Positions 8,723 to 15,432 of a DNA stretch of 33,208 bases are shown here, one piece after another. The translations under genes and the position numbers were made by a program. The stretch's first letter is position 1. The number at the start of each line of letters is the position of its first letter. Below the pieces are notes generated by a model that saw only the letters and a program-made list of their open reading frames with translations, was not told the origin of the DNA and made no database searches. Source of the stretch: Candidatus Enterocloster faecavium (GTDB lineage Bacteria; Bacillota; Clostridia; Lachnospirales; Lachnospiraceae); contig DWYS01000062.1 of the NCBI GenBank assembly GCA_019118585.1, forward strand, positions 1 through 33,208, in the 5' to 3' direction.

Positions 8723-8758
8723 AAGGCGGGGAGGAGCTTGCATCTTTCCCGCTTTTTT
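8723..8758 (+). terminator. Intrinsic terminator of the sugar-acid operon
   Basis: GCGGGGA (8726-8732) pairs with TTCCCGC (8746-8752) around a 13-base loop, followed directly by six T. It lies 64 bases after the RraA stop. Confidence 0.75.
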
Positions 8759-8777
8759 GATAGAATGACCACATCAC

Positions 8778-9227
8778 ATGCAGTGTTCATACTGCAACAT
8801 ACTTCATCAGTATCCGGGAAATCCGGATATCTATGGCGGCATTTTCACAGCCGAAAACACCCTTTACAAGGAAAAACGCCGCAGGGCAAACAGGGGGTAC
8901 AAGGACCGGCTGTTTATCAGGATTTTTGAGAAAAAAGAGGATTGTCTCGCTCAGGGCTATCTAGCGGAACTGCTGACAGATTACCGCAGGGAGGTGATTG
9001 GGATGCTGTTGTATGAATATGATGAGAAAAAGCATTTGAAAAATACGTATGAAGAAGGGGTAAAGAAAGGTGTGCGGCGCGGGATAAGTCAAGGTGAAAG
9101 AAGAAGATGCATCAGAACCGCCCGCAACCTGTACTGCAAGGGCTACTCGCATCAGGAAGCAGCTGACATTCTGGAGGAAGATGAGAAGACGGTAGCCACA
9201 TGGTTTAAAAAGTGGAGCAAAATGTGA
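8778..9227 (+). pseudogene. Degenerate Rpn/PD-(D/E)XK transposase-like nuclease remnant
   Basis: The open frame codes 149 residues but looks like two ends of one larger gene joined. YKDRLFIRIFEKKED at about residues 41-55 resembles the conserved N-terminus of Rpn-type recombination-promoting nucleases. About ten residues later the text becomes the typical C-terminal tail: YRREVIGMLLYEYDEKKHL, a run of charged EEG/KKG repeats, and a helix-turn-helix-like end (HQEAADILEEDEKTVATW). The central nuclease core of about 200 residues is missing. The first 40 residues match nothing I know and no ribosome binding site precedes the ATG. I therefore read it as an internally deleted, probably non-functional copy. 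A small intact DNA-binding protein is the alternative. Confidence 0.5.
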
Positions 9228-9276
9228 TCAATCTAAAGATAAAGACAAGGCTAAAGTACTCATAACAATAAGATAG

Positions 9277-9321
9277 ATCCCCGCTGCAGCGGACCATTCA
9301 TTCGCTAGCGGCGGGGATTTT
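9277..9321. terminator. Terminator hairpin between Rpn remnant and hydrogenase operon
   Basis: ATCCCCGC at 9277-9284 pairs with GCGGGGAT at 9311-9318; inner AGCG and CGCT extend it, with an 11-base loop and TTTT at the right edge. On the minus strand the trailing sequence is less T-rich. It may serve both converging genes, including the hydrogenase operon that ends at 9360. Confidence 0.6.
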
Positions 9322-9359
9322 GTTGATCAAATACTAAGTGCGATGTACGCGACCATCAA

Positions 9360-11105
9360 TTAATGCTGATTGATACTCCTCTTCACATAAGTCGTATGCA
9401 GCAGGTGGTGGGCCTTCTCACTTCCGGGCTCTCCCAGATAGGTGGCGTAAAGCTCCTTGATGGCCGGATTCTCATGGGACTTGCGGATGGGATTGCCTGC
9501 ATCGCTGTCATAGAGAACTTTGGCTCTGAGGGCCCGGATATCGGTAGTGTTGCGAACATAGCCGGGCTGCTGGGGCTGTCCGCCGCCGTTGACGCAGCCG
9601 CCGGGACATCCCATGATCTCAATAAAGTGATAGTGGGCCTCGCCGGATTTCACCTTATTTAACAGCTCCCTGGCATTGCCCAGGCCGGAAGCGACTGCTA
9701 CCTTTACCTCCATGCCGGCTACGGTATAGGTGGCCTCCTTGATGCCCTTGGTGCCCCGGACTTCCGTGAAGTCTAGCTTGGGCAGTTCCTCGCCGGTCAG
9801 GGTCTCCACTGCGGTTCTGAGAGCCGCTTCCATGACGCCGCCGGTTGCGCCGAAGATGACGCCTGCGCCGGAGCCAAGGCCTAAAGGCTCATCAAACTTC
9901 TCATCGGGCAGATCCAGGAAGCGGATACCGGACTTTTTGATCATCCGTGCCAGCTCTCTGGTGGTGATGGAAATATCCACATCGGGAACTCCGTTGGCGT
10001 CCTCATCAGGACGGCCGATTTCAAATTTTTTCGCGGTACAGGGCATTACGCTGACGCTGACAATGTCCTTCGGGTCAATTCCCATCTTCTCCGCATAGTA
10101 GGATTTGGCGATGGCGCCGAACATCTGCTGGGGAGATTTGCAGGAGGACAGATTCTCGGTCATATCCGGGAAGTAGTGCTCGCAGTATTTTACCCAGCCG
10201 GGGGAGCAGGAAGTGATCATCGGAAGGACACCGCCGTTTTGGACCCGCTGGACAAACTCATGCGCTTCCTCCATAATGGTAAGGTCTGCGGAAAAGTCGG
10301 TGTCAAATACCTTGTCAAAGCCAAGGCGGCGCAGGGCTGCAGCCATCTTGCCCTCCACGTTGGTGCCGATGGGCAGTCCGAACTCCTCACCCAGGGCAGC
10401 ACGGACAGCGGGAGCTGTCTGGACGATGACATGTTTCTTCGGGTCTGCGATGGCAGCGTAAACATCGGCGGTGCTGTCCTTTTCCGTCAGAGCGCCGGTG
10501 GGGCAGACTGCGATACACTGTCCGCAGGATACGCAGGAGGTCTCGCCCAGCCCCATCTCAAAGGCGGAGCCAATCTGGGTGTTAAAGCCCCGGTGGTTGG
10601 GACCGATTACGCCGATGCCCTGTACATTCTCACAGACGGCCACGCAGCGGCGGCAGAGGATGCACTTGCTGTTGTCCCGGATCATGTGGACGGCGGAGGT
10701 GTCGATTTCCGTCTCCGTCTTCTCGCCGTCGTAGTAGGATTCGTCCTCCACGCCGAGGGCGTGAGCCAGCTCCTGGAGCTCGCAGTGTCCGCTGCGCACG
10801 CAGGAGAGGCAGGAACGGTTGTGGTTGGACAAAAGCAGCTGGATGGTCTTTTTTCTGGAATCCAGCACTCTGGGAGTATTGGTAAATACCTCCATTCCCT
10901 CCTCAGCCGGATATACACAGGACGTTACCATCTTGCCGTTTTTCAGTTCTACAATACAGATACGGCAGGCGCCAATCTCATTGATTTCCTTCAAGAAACA
11001 CAGAGTAGGGATTTCAATGTGGGCCAGTCTGGCAGCTTCCAGGATCGTAGAACCCTTGGGAGCACTGACAGAAATGCCGTTGATTTTCAGATTAATGGTT
11101 TCCAT
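9360..11105 (-). CDS. hndD: [FeFe] hydrogenase catalytic subunit, HndD/HydA type
   Basis: This 581-residue protein reads, from the N-terminus: a plant-type 2Fe-2S domain (Cys36, 47, 50, 63), a His/Cys 4Fe-4S site (His95, Cys99, 102, 108), two 4Fe-4S ferredoxin motifs (Cys148-158 and Cys191-201), then the H-cluster domain with loops TSCSPGW (298-304), MPCTAKK (354-360) and MGCPGGCVNGGGQ (498-510), and the small-subunit tail. This is the layout of NAD(P)-linked, often electron-bifurcating hydrogenases; it exchanges H+ and H2 with electrons from the flavoprotein subunit and ferredoxin. The first loop has Ser301 where the standard TSCCPGW has its second Cys. It is the last gene of a five-gene operon, with a strong AGGGAGGG site before the ATG. 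Confidence 0.95.
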   Translation of the reverse strand: METINLKINGISVSAPKGSTILEAARLAHIEIPTLCFLKEINEIGACRICIVELKNGKMVTSCVYPAEEGMEVFTNTPRVLDSRKKTIQLLLSNHNRSCLSCVRSGHCELQELAHALGVEDESYYDGEKTETEIDTSAVHMIRDNSKCILCRRCVAVCENVQGIGVIGPNHRGFNTQIGSAFEMGLGETSCVSCGQCIAVCPTGALTEKDSTADVYAAIADPKKHVIVQTAPAVRAALGEEFGLPIGTNVEGKMAAALRRLGFDKVFDTDFSADLTIMEEAHEFVQRVQNGGVLPMITSCSPGWVKYCEHYFPDMTENLSSCKSPQQMFGAIAKSYYAEKMGIDPKDIVSVSVMPCTAKKFEIGRPDEDANGVPDVDISITTRELARMIKKSGIRFLDLPDEKFDEPLGLGSGAGVIFGATGGVMEAALRTAVETLTGEELPKLDFTEVRGTKGIKEATYTVAGMEVKVAVASGLGNARELLNKVKSGEAHYHFIEIMGCPGGCVNGGGQPQQPGYVRNTTDIRALRAKVLYDSDAGNPIRKSHENPAIKELYATYLGEPGSEKAHHLLHTTYVKRSINQH

Positions 11106-11123
11106 GGTCGGTTCCCTCCCTTA

Positions 11124-12914
11124 TTATTTCTTGTAGATCGCGCCGAACTTACATTTCTCCATGCAGGCGCCGCACTTGATGCACTTGGTCTGGTCGATGA
11201 TATGAGGATTCTTTACAGAGCCCATAATAGCGCCGGCCGGGCAGGTTCTGGCACACAGCGTACAGCCGCGGCACTTGTCGCGGTCGATGTTGTAGGACAG
11301 AAGTGCCTTACAGACGCCTGCGGGACATCTCTTTTCCTTGATATGAGCTTCATACTCATCGCGGAAATACCGCAGAGTGGAAAGCACCGGGTTGGGAGCT
11401 GTCTGGCCCAGTCCGCACAGGGAATTGCTCTTCACGTAATAGCACAGTTCCTCCAGCTTATCCAGGTCTTCCATGGTGGCCTGGCCCTTGGTGATCTTGG
11501 TCAGGATTTCCAGCATACGCTTGGTGCCGATGCGGCAGGCGGTACATTTTCCGCAGGATTCCTCAACGGTGAACTCCAGGAAGAACTTGGCGATATCCAC
11601 CATGCAGTCATCCTCGTCCATCACGATCAGTCCGCCGGAGCCCATCATGGAGCCGATGGCGATCAGGTTGTCATAGTCGATGGGAACGTCAAAATGCTCG
11701 GCCGGGATACATCCGCCGGAGGGGCCGCCGGTCTGGGCTGCCTTGAACTTCTTGCCGTTGGGAATGCCGCCGCCGATCTCCTCGATGACAGTGCGCAGGG
11801 TGGTACCCATGGGAACCTCCACCAGTCCTGTGTTGTGGATCTTGCCGCCCAGGGCGAACACCTTAGTTCCCTTGGATTTCTCCGTACCCATGGAGGCGAA
11901 CCACTCGGGGCCGTTTAAGATAATCTGGGGAATATTGGCGTAGGTTTCCACATTGTTCAGGATACTGGGCTTTCCGAAGAGCCCCTTCTGAGCCGGGAAT
12001 GGCGGCCTGGGTCTGGGCTCACCTCTCTTGCCCTCGATGGAGGTCATGAGGGCGGTCTCCTCGCCGCAGACAAAGGCGCCGGCGCCCAGGCGCAGGTCGA
12101 TGTCGAAATCGAAGCCGGAGCCGAAGATATTTTTACCCAAAAGCTCCATCTCTCTGGCCTGCTTGATGGCGATTTTCAGACGCTCAACGGCGATGGGATA
12201 CTCGGCCCGGACATAGATGTAGCCCTGGCTGGCTCCAATGGCGTATCCGGCGATGGCCATGGCTTCCAGAACTGCGTGGGGGTCGCCCTCCAGTACGGAA
12301 CGGTCCATAAATGCGCCGGGGTCACCTTCATCGGCGTTGCAGCAGACATACTTCTGGTCCGCGTCATTCTGTTTGCACAGCTTCCACTTCAGTCCGGTGG
12401 GGAAACCGGCGCCGCCGCGGCCTCTCAGACCGGAATCCAGAAGAACCTGGATGACGTCATCGGGAGTCATCTCCGTCAGAACCTTGCCCAGAGCTTCATA
12501 TCCGCCGGTCCCAATATACTCTTCGATATTTTCGGGGTTGATGACGCCGCAGTTGCGCAGAGCGATGCGGTGCTGTTTTTTGTAAAAGTCCGTGTCGCTT
12601 AAAGCCTTGATGCCGCCGGAGGGACTTACGGTCTCCTGGTAGAGCAGACGGGTGACCACACGGCCTTTCAGCAGATGCTCAGACACGATTTCCGGAATAT
12701 CGCCGGGCTGCACCATGGAATAGAAGGTGGCATCTGGATATACGATCATAATGGGTCCTAAGGCGCAGAGTCCGTGACAGCCGGTTTCCACCACTGCTAC
12801 CTCATCTTCCAGGCCCTGGCGTTTGATTTCATATTTTAAAGCTTCCATGATCTGGGGGCTTCCGGAGGAAGTACATCCGGTGCCGCCGCAGACAAGTACA
12901 TGTGAACGATACAT
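11124..12914 (-). CDS. hndC: NuoF-like flavoprotein subunit of NAD(P)-linked hydrogenase (HndC/HydB)
   Basis: This 596-residue subunit starts with a thioredoxin-like 2Fe-2S domain (Cys9, 14, 46, 50). The NuoF core follows: GLRGRGGAGFPTGLKW (162-177) for FMN/NADH, NADEGDPGAFMDR, the GAGAFVCGEETAL region (277-289) and the 4Fe-4S site SCGKCTAC (Cys454, 457, 460) with Cys500. It ends in two ferredoxin motifs (Cys548-558 and Cys578-588). This is the typical extended HydB/HndC form that carries the flavin where NAD(P)H and ferredoxin electrons meet. It lies 18 bases upstream of the hydrogenase subunit gene and 15 bases downstream of the small ferredoxin gene, so all are translated from one message. 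AAAGGAGG precedes the ATG. Confidence 0.95.
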   Translation of the reverse strand: MYRSHVLVCGGTGCTSSGSPQIMEALKYEIKRQGLEDEVAVVETGCHGLCALGPIMIVYPDATFYSMVQPGDIPEIVSEHLLKGRVVTRLLYQETVSPSGGIKALSDTDFYKKQHRIALRNCGVINPENIEEYIGTGGYEALGKVLTEMTPDDVIQVLLDSGLRGRGGAGFPTGLKWKLCKQNDADQKYVCCNADEGDPGAFMDRSVLEGDPHAVLEAMAIAGYAIGASQGYIYVRAEYPIAVERLKIAIKQAREMELLGKNIFGSGFDFDIDLRLGAGAFVCGEETALMTSIEGKRGEPRPRPPFPAQKGLFGKPSILNNVETYANIPQIILNGPEWFASMGTEKSKGTKVFALGGKIHNTGLVEVPMGTTLRTVIEEIGGGIPNGKKFKAAQTGGPSGGCIPAEHFDVPIDYDNLIAIGSMMGSGGLIVMDEDDCMVDIAKFFLEFTVEESCGKCTACRIGTKRMLEILTKITKGQATMEDLDKLEELCYYVKSNSLCGLGQTAPNPVLSTLRYFRDEYEAHIKEKRCPAGVCKALLSYNIDRDKCRGCTLCARTCPAGAIMGSVKNPHIIDQTKCIKCGACMEKCKFGAIYKK

Positions 12915-12929
12915 GATGGGATTCCTCCT

Positions 12930-13307
12930 TTACTTTACATCTGCTGCGCCCATGGTGTACTTCTCAACCACATGGCCGCCGATCAGATGGCGCTCCAGAA
13001 CCTCTAAGGCTTTCTCAGGGTTCATTTTTACATAGGTAACTTTCTCCTTGCCCGGTTCCATAACCTCTACAATGGGTTCATACTGGCATAAGCCGATACA
13101 GCCGGTCTGGGTAACGGAAATCTTGTCCGTCAGTCCTTTTTTCTGAACTTCCTGGGCGAGGGTATTTAAAACAGGTCTTGCGCCTGCGGCGATTCCGCAG
13201 GTGGCCATGCCCACTACCACACGGATATGGTTGTGGTCCTCGGCACGTAAGTTTACCTGGCTCTGCATCTTTTCGCGAATTGCTTTTAATTCTGCAAGAG
13301 TTTTCAT
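12930..13307 (-). CDS. hndB: Thioredoxin-like [2Fe-2S] ferredoxin domain protein (HndB type)
   Basis: A 125-residue protein with an N-terminal helical stretch and a thioredoxin-like ferredoxin fold: GMATCGIAAGARPV (residues 33-46), QTGCIGLCQYEP (67-78) and a C-terminal helix. This matches HndB of NADP-reducing hydrogenase operons. Only three cysteines occur in the whole protein (37, 70, 74); the usual first Cys of the Cx4C pair is replaced by Gly33. It may therefore bind an unusual cluster or none. It probably assists electron transfer or assembly between the NuoE- and NuoF-like subunits. A strong AGAAGGAGG site precedes the ATG. Confidence 0.85.
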   Translation of the reverse strand: MKTLAELKAIREKMQSQVNLRAEDHNHIRVVVGMATCGIAAGARPVLNTLAQEVQKKGLTDKISVTQTGCIGLCQYEPIVEVMEPGKEKVTYVKMNPEKALEVLERHLIGGHVVEKYTMGAADVK

Positions 13308-13365
13308 GTCTTTACCTTCCTCCTTCTAAAAGAGTGCCAAAAATGTTGCAGGGGGAGCCGCAGCG

Positions 13366-13923
13366 TTAAATGATGGCTCCTCCATCGGTTTCATGTTTAT
13401 TTTCTGTCAGATATCCTAAAATGTAGTCCGATACCTCCGGCGCGTTTAAGGGGATCCCTTCCAGGATCTCCCGCATTTGCCTGGTATCCAGTGTAAACGA
13501 GCTGTCATCATACTGGTATGTATAGATGAAATCCGTATCCGGATGATAGATGATCAGATTGTGGATGGTGGAGGTGATATCCCCCAGAGGCATGCGGTCA
13601 ATGTGGGACAGCCCGAATACCGCTGTCACCGTGGTGCCCTTACCAGGCTCCGATTCAATATGGAAGTGCCCGCCGGTGCTCTCTGCGGCAAGCTTGAAAA
13701 ACGGAACACCCAGCCCTACCTTCCGGGTAGTTCTGGTGGTAAAGAAAGGGTCGGTTACATGACTTACCTGCTCCGGCGTCATGCCGCAGCCGTTGTCGCC
13801 GATGGTTACGGTCAAGGTATCGTCCTTGTGGCTGACCTTTACAAGAATGGAGACAAGAGTGGCTCCTGCTCTGGTGGAATTCTCCGAAATATCCAATACA
13901 TTTAAAGAAATCTCAGGCAGCAT
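13366..13923 (-). CDS. Stand-alone GHKL/histidine-kinase-type ATPase in hydrogenase operon
   Basis: This 185-residue protein consists of a HATPase_c domain and a short tail, with no dimerisation/phospho-acceptor domain and no sensor or membrane region. The N box is LDISENSTRAGAT (residues 10-22), the G1 box DNGCGMTPE (44-52), an ATP-lid DPFFTTRTTRKVGLGVPF follows, and SEPGKGTTVTAVF closes the fold. After residue about 110 comes a unique tail of some 70 residues rich in Asp, Tyr and Thr. It sits inside the hydrogenase operon, 5 bases downstream of the NuoE-like gene. Possible roles are protein Ser/Thr kinase, anti-sigma-like switch or ATP-dependent partner of the sensory operon across the divergent promoter; none can be decided from sequence. 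Confidence 0.8.
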   Translation of the reverse strand: MLPEISLNVLDISENSTRAGATLVSILVKVSHKDDTLTVTIGDNGCGMTPEQVSHVTDPFFTTRTTRKVGLGVPFFKLAAESTGGHFHIESEPGKGTTVTAVFGLSHIDRMPLGDITSTIHNLIIYHPDTDFIYTYQYDDSSFTLDTRQMREILEGIPLNAPEVSDYILGYLTENKHETDGGAII

Positions 13924-13928
13924 AGGCG

Positions 13929-14423
13929 TTAATTGTACTTGGCCAGGATCCCGGGTACATCGTCAGGGGTAAGACGGCCGTACACCTCGCCGTTGATCAT
14001 CATAACGGGGGCCAGTCCGCATGCTCCTACGCAGCGGCAGGAATCCAGGGAGAATTTTCCGTCGGGAGTACATTCGCCGCTGGTGATGCCAAGAATTTCT
14101 TCCAGCTTATTAAAGATATCTCCGGAGCCTTTTACATAACAGGCAGTGCCAAGACAGACGGAAATTTTGTATTTGCCCTTGGGCTGTAAGGCAAATTGGG
14201 CATAAAATGTGGATACTCCGTAGACTTTCTCCAACGGAATACCCATTTCGTCGGATATCATGGTCTGAACTTCAATGGGAAGATAACCATAGATTTCCTG
14301 CGCTTTCTGCATGACAGGCATCAGAGCACCGGGCTCACTTTTCAGTTCCGCAATTGCGGCTTTCAGTTCAGCCTCCTGCTCCGGCGTTCCAGAGAATGGA
14401 ACGGTGGTTTTTTTGCAAGCCAT
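13929..14423 (-). CDS. hndA: NuoE-like [2Fe-2S] subunit of NAD(P)-linked hydrogenase (HndA/HydC)
   Basis: A 164-residue protein matching the 24 kDa NuoE family. An N-terminal helical domain (ALMPVMQKAQEIYGYLP, EKVYGVSTFYAQF) is followed by a thioredoxin-like 2Fe-2S domain with Cys90 and Cys95 in CLGTAC and Cys131 and Cys135 in CVGAC, ending in GEVYGRLTPD. It passes electrons to or from the NuoF-like flavin subunit. It is the first gene of the hydrogenase operon, with TAAGGAGG before the ATG and a promoter just upstream, so control of the whole operon acts here. Confidence 0.95.
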   Translation of the reverse strand: MACKKTTVPFSGTPEQEAELKAAIAELKSEPGALMPVMQKAQEIYGYLPIEVQTMISDEMGIPLEKVYGVSTFYAQFALQPKGKYKISVCLGTACYVKGSGDIFNKLEEILGITSGECTPDGKFSLDSCRCVGACGLAPVMMINGEVYGRLTPDDVPGILAKYN

Positions 14424-14444
14424 TCGTTTTTACCTCCTTACGTG

Positions 14445-14477
14445 TTGTGCATTGTGCAATGTAACAATATTCTAGCA
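14445..14477 (-). promoter_or_regulatory. Hydrogenase operon promoter (extended -10) with repeated TTGTGCA elements
   Basis: On the minus strand TGCTAGAAT (14469-14477) is an extended -10 box; the -35 region is only T-rich. Downstream, over the expected start point, ATTGT (14451-14455) and ACAAT (14464-14468) face each other, and on the plus strand TTGTGCA occurs twice head-to-tail at 14445-14451 and 14452-14458. These resemble Rex half-sites (TTGTKAA) but the spacing is not the normal 18-base Rex operator. Confidence 0.45.
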
Positions 14478-14550
14478 CAGATTGTAAAAAAAATCCACAG
14501 TCAATGTGAAAAAACTGACGATTAGAGCGGGGGAAAAATGGAAGTATCTG

Positions 14551-14580
14551 TTGAAAATATCCAGTAAAATGTGATAGACT
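14551..14580 (+). promoter_or_regulatory. Promoter of the sensory hydrogenase operon
   Basis: TTGAAA (14551-14556), 18 bases, then TAGACT (14575-14580) with an upstream TGA giving a TGn extension. It lies 57 bases before the first start codon of the plus-strand operon. Confidence 0.45.
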
Positions 14581-14637
14581 ATTAGGAAAGGACGGCGACA
14601 GATTTCGTTAGGACACGGAAAAAAGGAGAGGAAAGGT

Positions 14638-14985
14638 ATGACGGTTCGAGATGCGAGAGACATTTTAGGTGCGCGGGTTCTGGTGGGGGAGGAGTACCTG
14701 GACCGGGAAGTGCGCACCGCCTGCGGTTCGGATATGATGAGTGATGTGTTGGCTTTCTCAAAGGACCATTCCATTCTGCTGACGGGCTTGTGCAATCCTC
14801 AGGTAATCCGCACAGCGGAGATGCTGGATATTGTCTGCCTGATCTTCGTCAGGGGGAAAAAGCCTGATGAGGCGATGCTTCAGATGGCAAAGGAACGGGG
14901 GCTGGTGGTGCTGTCCACCGGACACCGGATGTTTTCCGCCTGCGGAATGCTCTATGCGGCAGGCCTTCACGGGGGAGCCAGCTAA
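14638..14985 (+). CDS. DRTGG domain protein (first of two)
   Basis: This 115-residue protein is a single DRTGG-type domain: MTVRDARDILGARVLVGEE at the start, a SDMMSDVLAF turn, LTGLCNPQVIRTAEMLDI in the middle, and GLVVLSTGHRMFSACGML at the end. DRTGG domains occur between CBS or ATP-binding domains in phosphotransacetylases and pyrophosphatases and are thought to sense ligands. In clostridia, free-standing copies accompany sensory [FeFe] hydrogenases, which is the situation here. AAAGGAGAGGAAAGG precedes the ATG. It opens a five-gene operon and shares fold and size with the fourth gene, so the two may form a heterodimer. Confidence 0.8.
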   Translation: MTVRDARDILGARVLVGEEYLDREVRTACGSDMMSDVLAFSKDHSILLTGLCNPQVIRTAEMLDIVCLIFVRGKKPDEAMLQMAKERGLVVLSTGHRMFSACGMLYAAGLHGGAS

Positions 14986-14999
14986 AGGGGGAAAGTAAT

Positions 15000-15422
15000 A
15001 TGGAGGATGCGATTTGTTTAAATTATGATATATCCCCAGACGATTTTACCAGGGCAGGGGAGGCCAGCAGCGATGTAAAGCGGAAGTTAAAACAGCTGGG
15101 AGTCAGCCCGGAAGCTATCCGCAAGGTGGCCATCGCCATGTATGAAGGTGAAATCAACATGGTCATCCATGCCAGGGGAGGAAAGATCATGGTGGAGATT
15201 ACGCCTCAGGAGATTTTGATGATTCTGGACGATGTAGGCCCCGGAATCCCGGATGTGTCCCTGGCTATGAAGGAAGGATACTCCACAGCTCCGGATGAAA
15301 TCCGCTCTCTGGGATTCGGAGCAGGAATGGGACTGCCCAACATGAAAAAGTATTCCGATGAGATGGAGATTGATACCCGTCTTGGGGAGGGGACCAAGAT
15401 TACCATGAAAGTGAAGATTTGA
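15000..15422 (+). CDS. RsbW-like ATP-binding protein (anti-sigma/serine kinase type)
   Basis: This 140-residue GHKL ATPase resembles anti-sigma factor serine kinases. An N-terminal lead ends in a helix (SPEAIRKVAIAMYEGEIN) carrying the Glu and Asn of the N box, followed by MVIHARGG, the G1 box LDDVGPGIPD and the G2 region LGFGAGMGLPNMKKYSDEM, with a last strand LGEGTKITMKVKI. In the RsbW family such proteins phosphorylate an anti-anti-sigma partner or hold a sigma factor; no such partner is encoded nearby. The neighbours are DRTGG and sensory hydrogenase genes, so it probably relays the H2 or redox signal. It starts 14 bases after the DRTGG gene and ends 10 bases before the sensor gene. Confidence 0.85.
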   Translation: MEDAICLNYDISPDDFTRAGEASSDVKRKLKQLGVSPEAIRKVAIAMYEGEINMVIHARGGKIMVEITPQEILMILDDVGPGIPDVSLAMKEGYSTAPDEIRSLGFGAGMGLPNMKKYSDEMEIDTRLGEGTKITMKVKI

Positions 15423-15432
15423 GGCGAGGAAA

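Noticed and set aside
8778-8900. An insertion sequence around the Rpn remnant
   Set aside because: No terminal inverted repeats or target duplication found on either side.
10176-11918. A 580-codon open frame on the plus strand opposite the two largest hydrogenase genes
   Set aside because: Its product is an Ala/Gly/Asp-rich string with no family motifs, and the minus strand codes two unmistakable enzymes across the same bases.
14451-14468. A canonical Rex operator at the hydrogenase promoter
   Set aside because: Half-sites are TTGT and ACAA but the repeat is two bases shorter than the 18-base consensus; kept only as a Rex-like element.
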